Position numbers and translations under genes: made by a program. From Campylobacterales bacterium (GTDB lineage: Bacteria > Campylobacterota > Campylobacteria > Campylobacterales > Hydrogenimonadaceae): DNA of 25,893 bases. A model generated the notes under the pieces. It saw nothing but the letters and a program-made list of their open reading frames with translations, made no database searches and was not told where the DNA came from. Positions 8,819-17,304 of the stretch are shown one piece after another. The stretch is from assembly GCA_027067015.1 (NCBI GenBank), contig JAMOMS010000250.1, positions 1 through 25,893 of the forward strand, written 5' to 3'. How positions within the stretch are numbered: position 1 is the stretch's first letter; the number at the start of each line of letters is the position of its first letter.

Positions 8819-9337
8819 ATGCTGAGATTCTGGGAAAAACGGGCCAAAACGGGCATTCTGACCGAGCATCCCGAGTTCGATGAGGAGATGGCGAAGATCC
8901 GTCGTGAACTCAAAGAGGCGATCAAAAAGCGTTTCGCCGGTTCACTGGCGATCCGCATGGTCGACGGCGGCAGTTGCAACGCCTGCGAAGCGGAGTGCAA
9001 CGCGCTTTCGAACCCCTACTACGACCTGGAGCGGCTGGGGATCCGCTTCGTCGCCTCGCCCCGGCACGCCGACGTGATGCTGCTCAGCGGCGTGCAGACC
9101 TTTAACATGCTGCTCCATGTGCTCGACTGCTGGGAACAGATCCCTGCTCCCAAGTGGTGCATCACCCTGGGTGATTGCCCCGCGATGGCCGCGCCGTTTG
9201 AAAAAACCTTCGCCGTCAAAGGCCCCGCCGCTGACTACCTTCCCGTGGCGCATCACATCCCCGGCTGTCCTCCAAGTCCAAAAATTATTCTACAAGGTTT
9301 ATTGAATTTTGTAAAAAAGATCCATATAAATGATTAA
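8819..9337 (+). CDS. hyfI: HyfI/NuoB-like iron-sulphur small subunit (Ehr complex)
   Basis: A 172-residue protein of the NuoB/HycG/HyfI family, which carries the [4Fe-4S] cluster next to the large subunit and docks on the NuoH-like membrane protein. Cluster cysteines are visible: Cys53 and Cys56 (GGSCNAC), Cys120 (TLGDC) and Cys150 (IPGCPPSP). The stretch ASPRHADVMLLSG is typical of the family. The first 40 residues form a charged helical extension. GAGGAG at 8808-8813 fixes the ATG. It is separated from the large-subunit gene by 92 bases, unlike the overlaps elsewhere in the operon. The last 55 bases are sharply AT-rich compared with the rest of the gene. So electron transfer remains possible although the Ni-Fe ligands are gone. 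Confidence 0.92.
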   Translation: MLRFWEKRAKTGILTEHPEFDEEMAKIRRELKEAIKKRFAGSLAIRMVDGGSCNACEAECNALSNPYYDLERLGIRFVASPRHADVMLLSGVQTFNMLLHVLDCWEQIPAPKWCITLGDCPAMAAPFEKTFAVKGPAADYLPVAHHIPGCPPSPKIILQGLLNFVKKIHIND

Positions 9338-9368
9338 AAATTAGGCAATTTATAGAAGAAAAAAATTT

Positions 9369-9374
9369 TATACT
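9369..9374 (+). promoter_or_regulatory. Candidate -10 box for amtB1
   Basis: TATACT lies in the AT-rich gap 55 bases upstream of the amtB1 ATG. No clear -35 and no sigma-54 (GG/GC) pair was seen in this 91-base gap. Confidence 0.3.
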
Positions 9375-9428
9375 GCCGGTGTCGATTCCCATTGGGGATA
9401 CAAAAGAAATCTTTTATGAGGAGATACC

Positions 9429-10679
9429 ATGAAAAGATGGTTGTTTGTTTTGGCCATGTTGCCGGCCGTGGCCTTTGCCGGTGAGCTTAACGGCGGCGAT
9501 ACGGCGTGGATGCTGGTGGCCACCGCCTTTGTCATGCTGATGACCCCGGCGGGTCTGGCGCTCTACTACGGCGGTCTGACCCGCAGCAAGAACGTGCTCA
9601 ACACCATGGGCATGAGTCTGGCCTCTTTTGCCGTGGGCACCCTGGTATGGGTGGTGATCGGTTATTCCATCGCTTTTGGCGACGGGGATCTGATAGGAAC
9701 GGGCAAGGTACTGCTTGCCGGCATCAACGCCGATTCGCTCAGCGGTACCATTCCCGAACTGCTCTTCGTGGCCTTTCAGGGGACTTTCGCGGCCATTGCC
9801 GTGGCCATTGCCAGCGGGTCGATGATCGAGCGGGTGAAATTCTCTACTTTCGTGATCTTTTCGGCCCTTTGGATCGTGGCGGTCTACGCACCTATTACCC
9901 ATTGGGCCTGGGGCGGCGGCGAGACGCTCAACTTCGACGAGATTGACTTCGCCGGCGGTACGGTGGTGCATATCAACGCCGGTGTGGCCGGCTTTGTGGT
10001 GGCGATGATTCTGGGAGCCCGCAAAGATTACCAGCGCACCGCCATCAAGCCTTTCAGCCCCATTCTGGTGGTGTTGGGCGCCATGCTCTTGTGGTTTGGG
10101 TGGTTCGGTTTCAACGCCGGTAGCGAAGTGGCGGCCGACGCAACGGCGGCTTCGGCCTTTCTGGTGACCAACGTGGCGGCCTCTTTGGGCGTGATCGGCT
10201 GGGTGGCCGGCGAGTGGCTGCTCTATAAAAAACCGACCCTGGTCGGCGGCGCTTCCGGCGCGGTGTCTGGCCTGGTGGCCATTACCCCCGCTTCCGGCAC
10301 CGCCGGTGTGGGCGGCGCCCTGATCATTGGCCTGGTGGGCGGATTTTTGGGCTTTCTGGCGGTAGCCAAGATCAAAAAGGCGTTCAAAGTGGACGATTCG
10401 TTGGACGCTTTCTGGGTACACGGTTTGGTAGGTATCTGGGGCTCTATCGCCACGGCTATCTTTATAGCCGATTACGCTGTGCCCGAAAACTACCATATGG
10501 TTTCCCAGCTTGGCAAACAGTTGATGGCGGTGGGGCTGACCATTGTCTATAGCGCCGTCATGACGGCGGTGATCTACTTTGTCTCTTCGGCGATAACCGG
10601 TGGCGGACGGGTGGATGAAGAGACCGAGACCATGGGACTGGATGAGGCGGTCCACGGCGAGCGCGGCCTGAATATGTAA
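9429..10679 (+). CDS. amtB: Ammonium transporter AmtB (copy 1, with signal peptide)
   Basis: Trimeric inner-membrane channel that takes up ammonium. The protein has 416 residues. A signal peptide (MKRWLFVLAMLPAVAFA) precedes the first of about eleven membrane helices, as in E. coli AmtB. The pore twin histidines are His181 (GGTVVHINAG) and His331 (FWVHGLVGIWGS), 150 residues apart as in E. coli (168 and 318). HWAWGGG and WFGWFGFNAGS are family signatures. The cytosolic tail that PII proteins bind is present (MGLDEAVHGERGLNM at the end). The ATG has GAGGAG at 9418-9423. The gene is followed, after 313 bases, by a PII gene; in many bacteria the two touch, so the long gap is unusual. It resembles amtB2 only moderately. 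Confidence 0.95.
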   Translation: MKRWLFVLAMLPAVAFAGELNGGDTAWMLVATAFVMLMTPAGLALYYGGLTRSKNVLNTMGMSLASFAVGTLVWVVIGYSIAFGDGDLIGTGKVLLAGINADSLSGTIPELLFVAFQGTFAAIAVAIASGSMIERVKFSTFVIFSALWIVAVYAPITHWAWGGGETLNFDEIDFAGGTVVHINAGVAGFVVAMILGARKDYQRTAIKPFSPILVVLGAMLLWFGWFGFNAGSEVAADATAASAFLVTNVAASLGVIGWVAGEWLLYKKPTLVGGASGAVSGLVAITPASGTAGVGGALIIGLVGGFLGFLAVAKIKKAFKVDDSLDAFWVHGLVGIWGSIATAIFIADYAVPENYHMVSQLGKQLMAVGLTIVYSAVMTAVIYFVSSAITGGGRVDEETETMGLDEAVHGERGLNM

Positions 10680-10797
10680 AAGTCCTGCGGCTCTTGCAGG
10701 GAGCGGCGAAAAGAACAAGGGAACGGCTTCTCTTTTTCCGTCGCTCACGCCGATGGCGATGTGGCGAAGCCACCGCCAGACGGCAACCGCCGAAGCA

Positions 10798-10852
10798 AAC
10801 CCAGCGTTAGCGTAGGTAAGCGGGCTTGGCCCGTTTACCGTATTTTTAACAA
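10798..10852 (+). repeat. Structured repeat upstream of glnK1, copy 1
   Basis: The unit begins AACCCAGCGTTAGCG and contains a hairpin at 10815-10839: GGTAA, G, CGGGC, loop TTG, GCCCG, T, TTACC. It is followed by GTATTTTTAAC, so it looks like a terminator or attenuator. Copy 2 is identical apart from one T. Confidence 0.8.
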
Positions 10853-10891
10853 ATGGAGCGGAGCGGAGGCTTTGCCTATGCGAAGCGACAA

Positions 10892-11331
<440 letters not shown>

Positions 11332-11363
11332 GCCTGATTGGTTAAAAAATAGACACAACTTTT

Positions 11364-11400
11364 GCCGGACTTTTCAAACGGGTCCGGCCTATTGATTAAT
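11364..11400 (+). terminator. Possible terminator after glnK1
   Basis: GCCGGAC (11364-11370) pairs with GTCCGGC (11382-11388) around an 11-base loop, with a T-rich stretch (TTAATTTTTATT) starting about eight bases later. The T-run is not immediately adjacent, so termination is plausible, not certain. Confidence 0.4.
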
Positions 11401-11442
11401 TTTTATTCATCCGCCCCCTTTTCCCCTTTACCGTAGCCGCAC

Positions 11443-11448
11443 TATAAT
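11443..11448 (+). promoter_or_regulatory. -10 box for amtB2
   Basis: A perfect TATAAT lies 43 bases upstream of the amtB2 ATG, downstream of the putative glnK1 terminator. The -35 region shows no TTGACA-like sequence, as is usual in this phylum. It suggests that amtB2 is transcribed on its own. Confidence 0.5.
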
Positions 11449-11491
11449 TGCGTTTGACTCTATACATACAAACCTATGAAGGAGCGCAACA

Positions 11492-12670
11492 ATGCAGGCT
11501 GGTGACTTTTCCTACGTGATCGACACCCTGTTTTTGCTTTTTTCCATGACCCTCATCATCTTTATGGTGCCGGGGTTTGCCATGCTGGAGGCGGGGATTG
11601 TCAGAACCAAGAACGTCAGCGCCGTTTTGACGGTCAATACCATGATCTACGCCGTGGCCTCTTTGGTCTTTTTGCTGGTGGGGTATCAGCTCGCTTTCGG
11701 GAGCTGGGAGAACGACAGTGTTAGCAAGTGGGCCGCCTTTTTGTTTCAGATGGCTTTTGTGGGCAAAACCGTCAATATCATGAGCGGCGGGGTGAGTGAA
11801 CGGACGCGGATCGTGCCGCTGATGCTCTTTACCGTGGTGATGGCGGCGGTGATCTACCCGTTGGCGGTTAACTGGACCTGGGGCGCCAATATGCTAAAAA
11901 ACACTTTCCTGGATATCAGCGCTATGCATGACCTGGCGGGCTCTACCGTCATTCACTCCACCGGCGCCTGGGCCCTGTTGGCGGCCATTTTGATTATCGG
12001 TCCCCGCAAGGGGCGCTACGTCAACGGCAAAGTACGGGTGATTCCGGCTTCCAACATTCCCCTGGTGACCCTGGGGGCTTTGGTGCTGTGGATCGGGTGG
12101 TTCGGCTTTAACGGCGGATCGGTCGGTTCCATCGCCTCCAAAGAGAACGCCGATACGGTGGCGTTGACCATTATGAACACCAATACCGCCGGGTTGGCGG
12201 GGGCGATTGTGGCGGCGCTGATTGTCTACTGGCAGTATCGTAAATTTGATATTACCATGATCCTTAACGGCGCGTTGGGCGGTCTGGTGGCCGTCACCGC
12301 CGGCGCAGATCTGTTTGATATTTACACCCCAATTCTTGTGGGATTTGTCGGCGGGGCGCTGGTGGTGTTTGCCGTACCCTTTTTTGACCGGCTCCGTATT
12401 GACGATCCGGTGGGGGCATTGTCGGTTCACCTGGTCAACGGCGTGTGGGGGACGCTGGCCGTGGGGCTCTTTGCCGAAGGCGTCTCTTTCTGGGCGCAAC
12501 TTAAAGGGGTTTTGGTGATCGGTATCTACGCCTTTGTGGTATCATATTTGGTCATTTACGCCATCAACAAAGTGTTGCCTTTCCGTGCGGATGACGAGGC
12601 GCAGATGGAGGGGATGGATGTGAGTGAGTGCGGCCTGGAGGCCTACCCCGAATTCAAACGGGCCTTTTGA
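11492..12670 (+). CDS. amtB: Ammonium transporter (copy 2, no signal peptide)
   Basis: A second Amt-family channel of 392 residues, starting directly in the first membrane helix (DTLFLLFSMTLIIFMVPGFA). Pore histidines are His155 (AGSTVIHSTGAW) and His313 (LSVHLVNGVWGT), 158 residues apart. WIGWFGFNGGS is the family signature. It differs from amtB1 in lacking a signal peptide, in spacing of the twin histidines, and in the C-terminal tail (ending YPEFKRAF, with no HGE motif), so it is a different Amt subtype and not a recent duplicate. AAGGAGCG precedes the ATG. A PII gene follows after a 241-base leader. The two transporters may differ in affinity or in PII control; this is inference. Confidence 0.94.
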   Translation: MQAGDFSYVIDTLFLLFSMTLIIFMVPGFAMLEAGIVRTKNVSAVLTVNTMIYAVASLVFLLVGYQLAFGSWENDSVSKWAAFLFQMAFVGKTVNIMSGGVSERTRIVPLMLFTVVMAAVIYPLAVNWTWGANMLKNTFLDISAMHDLAGSTVIHSTGAWALLAAILIIGPRKGRYVNGKVRVIPASNIPLVTLGALVLWIGWFGFNGGSVGSIASKENADTVALTIMNTNTAGLAGAIVAALIVYWQYRKFDITMILNGALGGLVAVTAGADLFDIYTPILVGFVGGALVVFAVPFFDRLRIDDPVGALSVHLVNGVWGTLAVGLFAEGVSFWAQLKGVLVIGIYAFVVSYLVIYAINKVLPFRADDEAQMEGMDVSECGLEAYPEFKRAF

Positions 12671-12674
12671 GTTC

Positions 12675-12708
12675 AGTGAAAAATGAAAGAGTGAAAAGTG
12701 AAAAATTC
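12675..12708 (+). repeat. A-rich GTGAAAA repeat, copy 2
   Basis: Starts four bases after the amtB2 stop. AGTGAAAAATGAAAGAGTG and a further GAAAAGTGAAAAATTC match the tract after the hyfG-like gene (8739-8761) almost base for base. Confidence 0.5.
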
Positions 12709-12711
12709 AGG

Positions 12712-12735
12712 AGGCGCCTGGCGGCGCTTTCAGTT
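12712..12735 (+). terminator. Possible terminator after amtB2
   Basis: GCGCC (12714-12718) pairs with GGCGC (12723-12727) around TGGC, extended by two weaker pairs, then TTTCAGTTTT. The stem is short and the T-run broken. Confidence 0.4.
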
Positions 12736-12750
12736 TTGAATTGATGATGA

Positions 12751-12780
12751 GGTGAGTGGGCTTTGCCCGAATATCGTATG
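12751..12780 (+). repeat. Degenerate copy of the glnK-leader hairpin
   Basis: Aligns with 12853-12882 (GGTGAG, a GGGC stem arm, TTT loop, GCCCGA, then CGTATG) but with several changes that weaken the outer stem. It sits 102 bases before the intact copy, much as copy 1 precedes copy 2 in front of glnK1. Confidence 0.6.
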
Positions 12781-12801
12781 ATTCGGGAGCGAAGCGGTCA
12801 G

Positions 12802-13885
<1,084 letters not shown>

Positions 13886-13911
13886 TTAACATCCTGCTAA
13901 CAAGTTGGCGC

Positions 13912-13917
13912 TATAAT
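13912..13917 (+). promoter_or_regulatory. -10 box for the pyrC operon
   Basis: A perfect TATAAT in the 63-base gap between divergent dedA and pyrC, with transcription expected near 13924. No clear -35. AAGG at 13937-13940 serves the pyrC ATG eight bases later. The same AT-rich core could serve dedA on the other strand. Confidence 0.5.
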
Positions 13918-13948
13918 AACGAGAAAAAGAGAAAAAAAGGCTTTCGGT

Positions 13949-14959
13949 ATGTACATAACCCTTGATTCCCCCTTGGATATGCACCTGCACCTGCGTGACG
14001 GCGAAATGCTCAAAACCGTGGCGCCCTTGAGCGCGAAAGATTTTGCGGGCGGGCTTGTTATGCCCAACCTGGTTCCTCCCGTCACCGACCTTGCCATGGT
14101 TCGCGCCTATCGGCAAAGGATTGAAGAGGCGATGGGTGAGGCGGTTTTCAAGCCCTATATGACGCTTTTTTTCAAAGCCGACTACTCCCCGGCCTTTTTG
14201 GAGGAGGCCAGGGAGGAGATTTTGGCGATCAAACTCTACCCCGCCGGTATTACCACCAACTCCGAAGGGGGGGTGAAGGGATTTGACCTGGCCACGCTCT
14301 CTCCGGTGTTGGGGGTCATGAGCGATCTGGGCATTCCGCTGTGCGTGCACGGGGAGAGCGACGGGTTCGTGATGGACAGGGAGAGTGAGTTTATTCCCGT
14401 CTACGAGCGGCTGGCCGGGGCCTTTCCCGATCTTAAGATCGTGATGGAGCATATCACCACCGCCAAAGCGTTGGAGGCGCTGGAACGGCACGAAAACCTT
14501 TACGCCACCATTACCCTGCACCATCTTTACATCACCCTGGATGAGGTGGCGGGCGGGTTACTGCGTCCGCATCTGTTTTGTAAGCCCATCGCCAAGCGCC
14601 CCGAAGATCGTACCGCCCTGCGCCAAGCGGCTTTCAAGGCCCACCCGAAGGTGATGTTCGGCTCCGACTCGGCGCCGCACCCCAGGGAAGCCAAGGAGGC
14701 GCCCGGTTGCGCGGCGGGCGTCTTTACCGCGCCCGTGGCCCTGCCGGCGTTGGCGCAGATATTTGAAGAGCACGGTGCGTTGGAGAATTTGCAAGCCTTT
14801 GTCAGCGATAACGCCCGCCGTATTTACGGTATAAAACCGCCGGCTAAAAAGGTGACACTGCAAAAAAGCCCCATCCGCGTGCCCGCCGATTACGGTGAGG
14901 CGGTGGTGCCGATGTTCGCGGGCGAAGAGCTGGCTTGGAGCGTGGTGCGTGCCGGCTAA
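13949..14959 (+). CDS. pyrC: Dihydroorotase, class II
   Basis: Zinc amidohydrolase that closes N-carbamoyl-aspartate to dihydroorotate, third step of pyrimidine synthesis. All metal ligands are visible in this 336-residue protein: His12 and His14 (DMHLHLRD), the Lys that is carboxylated, Lys95 (AIKLYPAG), His134 (CVHGE), His168 (MEHITT) and Asp240 (FGSDSAPH). Length and the short loop structure fit the class II (E. coli PyrC) type. It is the first gene after the promoter at 13912 and its end overlaps the response-regulator start, so pyrimidine synthesis and the signalling genes downstream probably share a transcript. That linkage may be one of convenience. Identity is secure. Confidence 0.95.
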   Translation: MYITLDSPLDMHLHLRDGEMLKTVAPLSAKDFAGGLVMPNLVPPVTDLAMVRAYRQRIEEAMGEAVFKPYMTLFFKADYSPAFLEEAREEILAIKLYPAGITTNSEGGVKGFDLATLSPVLGVMSDLGIPLCVHGESDGFVMDRESEFIPVYERLAGAFPDLKIVMEHITTAKALEALERHENLYATITLHHLYITLDEVAGGLLRPHLFCKPIAKRPEDRTALRQAAFKAHPKVMFGSDSAPHPREAKEAPGCAAGVFTAPVALPALAQIFEEHGALENLQAFVSDNARRIYGIKPPAKKVTLQKSPIRVPADYGEAVVPMFAGEELAWSVVRAG

Positions 14960-15605
14960 AGTCCTTCTGCTCGAGGATGACCGGCTCTTTGGCGAGACGC
15001 TGGTTGACTTTTTAGAAGGAGAGGGGTATGCGGTGGAGCACTTTCTCTCCGCCCGCCCCGCCGCCGAAAGAATTTACGAGAAGGGAGGGTTCGATCTCTA
15101 TCTGTTGGATGTGAACGTGCCCGACATGAACGGGTTTGACCTTTTGCGTCAGCTCAGAGAGAGCGGAGACGAGACCCCCGCCATCTACATCACCTCGGCA
15201 CGTGACAAGGCGGCACTGGCGGAAGGGTTTGGCAGTGGGGCGGATGATTATATGAAAAAACCGATTGACCTGGATGAGCTGATTTTGCGCATGGAAGCGC
15301 ACCTGAGACGATTTGAGAAACCGGGTCGGGTGGAAGTGGGGGATTACCGTTTTGATATGGAGCGGCTGGTGCTTTATAAAGAGGATGAGCCGGTCAAACT
15401 TCCCAAAAAGATGGCCGAATTGCTGGGCCTTTTGCTCAAACACCGGGGAGAGGTGGTGAGCACCGAAGAGATTTTGTATGAACTCTACGGCGATGAGCGT
15501 CCCGCCAGCGGGGTGTTGCGGGTTTATATTAACAAGCTCAAACAGCTTTTTGGCAAAGAAGCCATTCAAAACATCCGGGGGGTCGGGTACTGTTTTGAAG
15601 CGTAG
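14949..15605 (+). CDS. OmpR/PhoB-family response regulator
   Basis: A 218-residue DNA-binding regulator. The receiver domain (residues 3-115) has the acidic pair Asp10/Asp11, phospho-acceptor Asp54 ([14 protein letters not shown]), Ser83 and Lys104 (YMKKP). A winged-helix domain follows (about 125-217) with the ending [13 protein letters not shown] and [10 protein letters not shown]. The start is taken as GTG at 14949 because the receiver begins directly there ([11 protein letters not shown]) and GGAG lies at 14937-14940; a longer in-frame start at 14895 would add residues that are just pyrC read in another frame. It overlaps pyrC by 11 bases and the kinase gene by 11 bases. The target genes are unknown. 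Confidence 0.93.
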   Translation: MPAKVLLLEDDRLFGETLVDFLEGEGYAVEHFLSARPAAERIYEKGGFDLYLLDVNVPDMNGFDLLRQLRESGDETPAIYITSARDKAALAEGFGSGADDYMKKPIDLDELILRMEAHLRRFEKPGRVEVGDYRFDMERLVLYKEDEPVKLPKKMAELLGLLLKHRGEVVSTEEILYELYGDERPASGVLRVYINKLKQLFGKEAIQNIRGVGYCFEA

Positions 15606-16467
15606 ACAGACTCTTTTGGTTTTGACCTTCTATATGCTCACCTTCGTCGCCATGGCGGGGTTGATGTGGGTGGTGTTTGAGAATTTCGGTTACAGCAACG
15701 AGAATTTTGTTGTGGTACTTGCACTGCTACTGCCGCTTTCGGCCCTCTTTGGCTACATTCTCTCCAAGGCGGCGCTTGAGCCGCTCTTTATGACCAACGA
15801 CATGCTTGACAGATTGCTCAAAGACACCCTCCATGAGCTCAACATTCCCCTCTCAACCGTCCTGGCCAACGTGGCCATGCTCAAACGGGGTGAGCGCGAT
15901 GCCAAACGCCTGGTGAGGCTGGAGCGGATCGAAAAGGCCGCCGAACATCTGGGAGAGCTCTATGAGGATCTGGACTACTTTATCAAAAAAGAGATCGGTT
16001 CTGTTGAAAAAGAGACCTTTGCCCTGCATGAGGTGGTTGAGCGCAGTATACAAAAGGTTGACGGGATAAAAGGGGATATTTCGATACAATACTCTCCAAA
16101 AAAGCTCTATGTGCAAGCGGATGTGAGAGGGTGTCGCAAGTGTGTGGACAACCTTCTTTCCAACGCCGTCAAGTACAACCGGCCCGGCGGTTGGGTGCGC
16201 GTGGGTTTTGAGGGGGATTGGTTGGTAATTGAAGACAGCGGGATCGGGATGGATGAGGAGACCCTTTTTCATATTTTTGACCGTTACTACCAAAATGACC
16301 TGAGCGCTTCCGGGTACGGCATAGGCTTGCATATTGCCAAAACCTTTTGCGACGAGCACGGCATAAAGATCAAGATCGCCTCACGCAAGGGTAAGGGGAC
16401 GACCTTCCGGCTCAATTTCGGGCCGGTGGTTGTACCAAACACGCAGAAGAAGGAAATAACGGCATGA
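15595..16467 (+). CDS. Membrane sensor histidine kinase with minimal periplasmic part
   Basis: A 290-residue kinase paired with the preceding regulator. Two membrane helices (about 7-27 and 38-57) are joined by only about ten residues, so no periplasmic sensor domain exists. The phospho-acceptor is His80 in TLHELNIPLS, the H-box. The catalytic domain shows the N box (CVDNLLSNAVKYN), G1 (EDSGIGM), F box (IFDRYYQ) and G2 (GYGIGLHIAK). The start is taken as TTG at 15595, overlapping the regulator stop; no ATG lies before the first helix and earlier frame belongs to the regulator gene. A GG-rich ribosome site lies about a dozen bases upstream. Such kinases often sense through the membrane or a partner protein; ExbB is encoded next, overlapping by 4 bases. 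Confidence 0.9.
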   Translation: MKRRQTLLVLTFYMLTFVAMAGLMWVVFENFGYSNENFVVVLALLLPLSALFGYILSKAALEPLFMTNDMLDRLLKDTLHELNIPLSTVLANVAMLKRGERDAKRLVRLERIEKAAEHLGELYEDLDYFIKKEIGSVEKETFALHEVVERSIQKVDGIKGDISIQYSPKKLYVQADVRGCRKCVDNLLSNAVKYNRPGGWVRVGFEGDWLVIEDSGIGMDEETLFHIFDRYYQNDLSASGYGIGLHIAKTFCDEHGIKIKIASRKGKGTTFRLNFGPVVVPNTQKKEITA

Positions 16468-16907
16468 ACACCTCGCAAATGGCGGATTGGGTCGATTACG
16501 GGTTTATCGGGCTTTTGGGCCTGATGAGCGTGATTGCCCTCTGGCTGATTTTGGAACGCTACTTCTACTATCGCCATATCGATCTGCACAGCTTCCGCGA
16601 AAAGGAGGAGTTGGAGATCGCTTTGGGCGAGAATATGACCATGATCGCCTCCATCGGGGCCAACGCCCCGTTTATCGGTCTACTTGGAACGGTGATGGGC
16701 ATTATGGTGACCTTTATTACCATCGGCCAGAGCGGCCTGGTGGAGACCAAGCAGATTATGGTGGGGTTGGCGTTGGCGCTCAAAACCACCGCCGGGGGGA
16801 TTTTGGTGGCCATCCCCGTTATCTGGTTTTACAACCTCCTGGGACGCAAGGCCGAGATTCTGACGGCCCGCTGGGAGATGATGAAACGGCGGGGTGAAAC
16901 AGGGTGA
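16464..16907 (+). CDS. exbB: ExbB/TolQ-type proton channel protein
   Basis: A 147-residue MotA/TolQ/ExbB family protein, the pentameric part of the motor that turns proton flow into force on TonB or TolA. Three membrane helices are visible (about 12-30, 66-88, 102-127). The conserved helix-2 and helix-3 segments read APFIGLLGTVMGIMVTF and ALKTTAGGILVAIPVIWF, including the Thr pair lining the channel. It is shorter than E. coli ExbB (244 residues), lacking much of the cytoplasmic loop, as is common in Campylobacterota. Its ATG overlaps the kinase stop (ATGA). ExbD follows after ten bases, but no TonB, TolA or receptor gene is in the operon, so its partner is unknown. Confidence 0.9.
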   Translation: MNTSQMADWVDYGFIGLLGLMSVIALWLILERYFYYRHIDLHSFREKEELEIALGENMTMIASIGANAPFIGLLGTVMGIMVTFITIGQSGLVETKQIMVGLALALKTTAGGILVAIPVIWFYNLLGRKAEILTARWEMMKRRGETG

Positions 16908-16917
16908 CGGAGTGGGC

Positions 16918-17295
16918 GTGAAACTCAAAAAATTTGATCAGATCAACGTCTTGCCCTTTATTGACATTATGCTTGTTTTGCTGGTTATTGTGTTAACCAG
17001 CGCCTCGTTTGTGAGCAAAGGGACCATTCCGGTCAAACTGCCCGAAGCCGAAGGCACGACGCAGACGCCTTTGAAGATGACCCGCATTGTCATCGACGCG
17101 AAAGGCCGTCTCTATTTTGAGGGGAAACGGGTCGATTTCGGGGCGCTTAAAGAGGCGGTGTCGCGGCTTGATCCAAAAAAATCGCCCATTCTGATCCAAA
17201 GTGACGCCCGCAGTCAGTTTCAAAATTTCGTCAAGGTGATCGACCTGCTTAAGAGGCGGGGATTTGAGAACGTAAGTATTGAGACCAAACGGTGA
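16918..17295 (+). CDS. exbD: ExbD/TolR-type proton channel protein
   Basis: A 125-residue partner of ExbB. A short basic cytoplasmic start (MKLKKFDQINVLPF) leads into one membrane helix bearing the essential proton-carrying Asp16 (PFIDIMLVLLVIVL), then a periplasmic domain that is expected to bind peptidoglycan or the energy-transducing protein. The GTG at 16918 has GGAG five bases away (16909-16912); other GTG codons at 16894 and 16912 are in frame, but the first overlaps exbB and would place extra residues before the family's normal start. The following PilZ gene begins ten bases after the stop. Confidence 0.9.
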   Translation: MKLKKFDQINVLPFIDIMLVLLVIVLTSASFVSKGTIPVKLPEAEGTTQTPLKMTRIVIDAKGRLYFEGKRVDFGALKEAVSRLDPKKSPILIQSDARSQFQNFVKVIDLLKRRGFENVSIETKR

Positions 17296-17304
17296 GAGAA
17301 AAAG

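Noticed and set aside
9338..9428. Sigma-54 promoter upstream of amtB1
   Set aside because: No GG-N10-GC pair with the right context was found, and Campylobacterota do not usually use sigma-54 for nitrogen genes.
10684..10700. CCTGC/GCAGG hairpin just after amtB1 as a terminator
   Set aside because: Only five pairs and no T-run follows.
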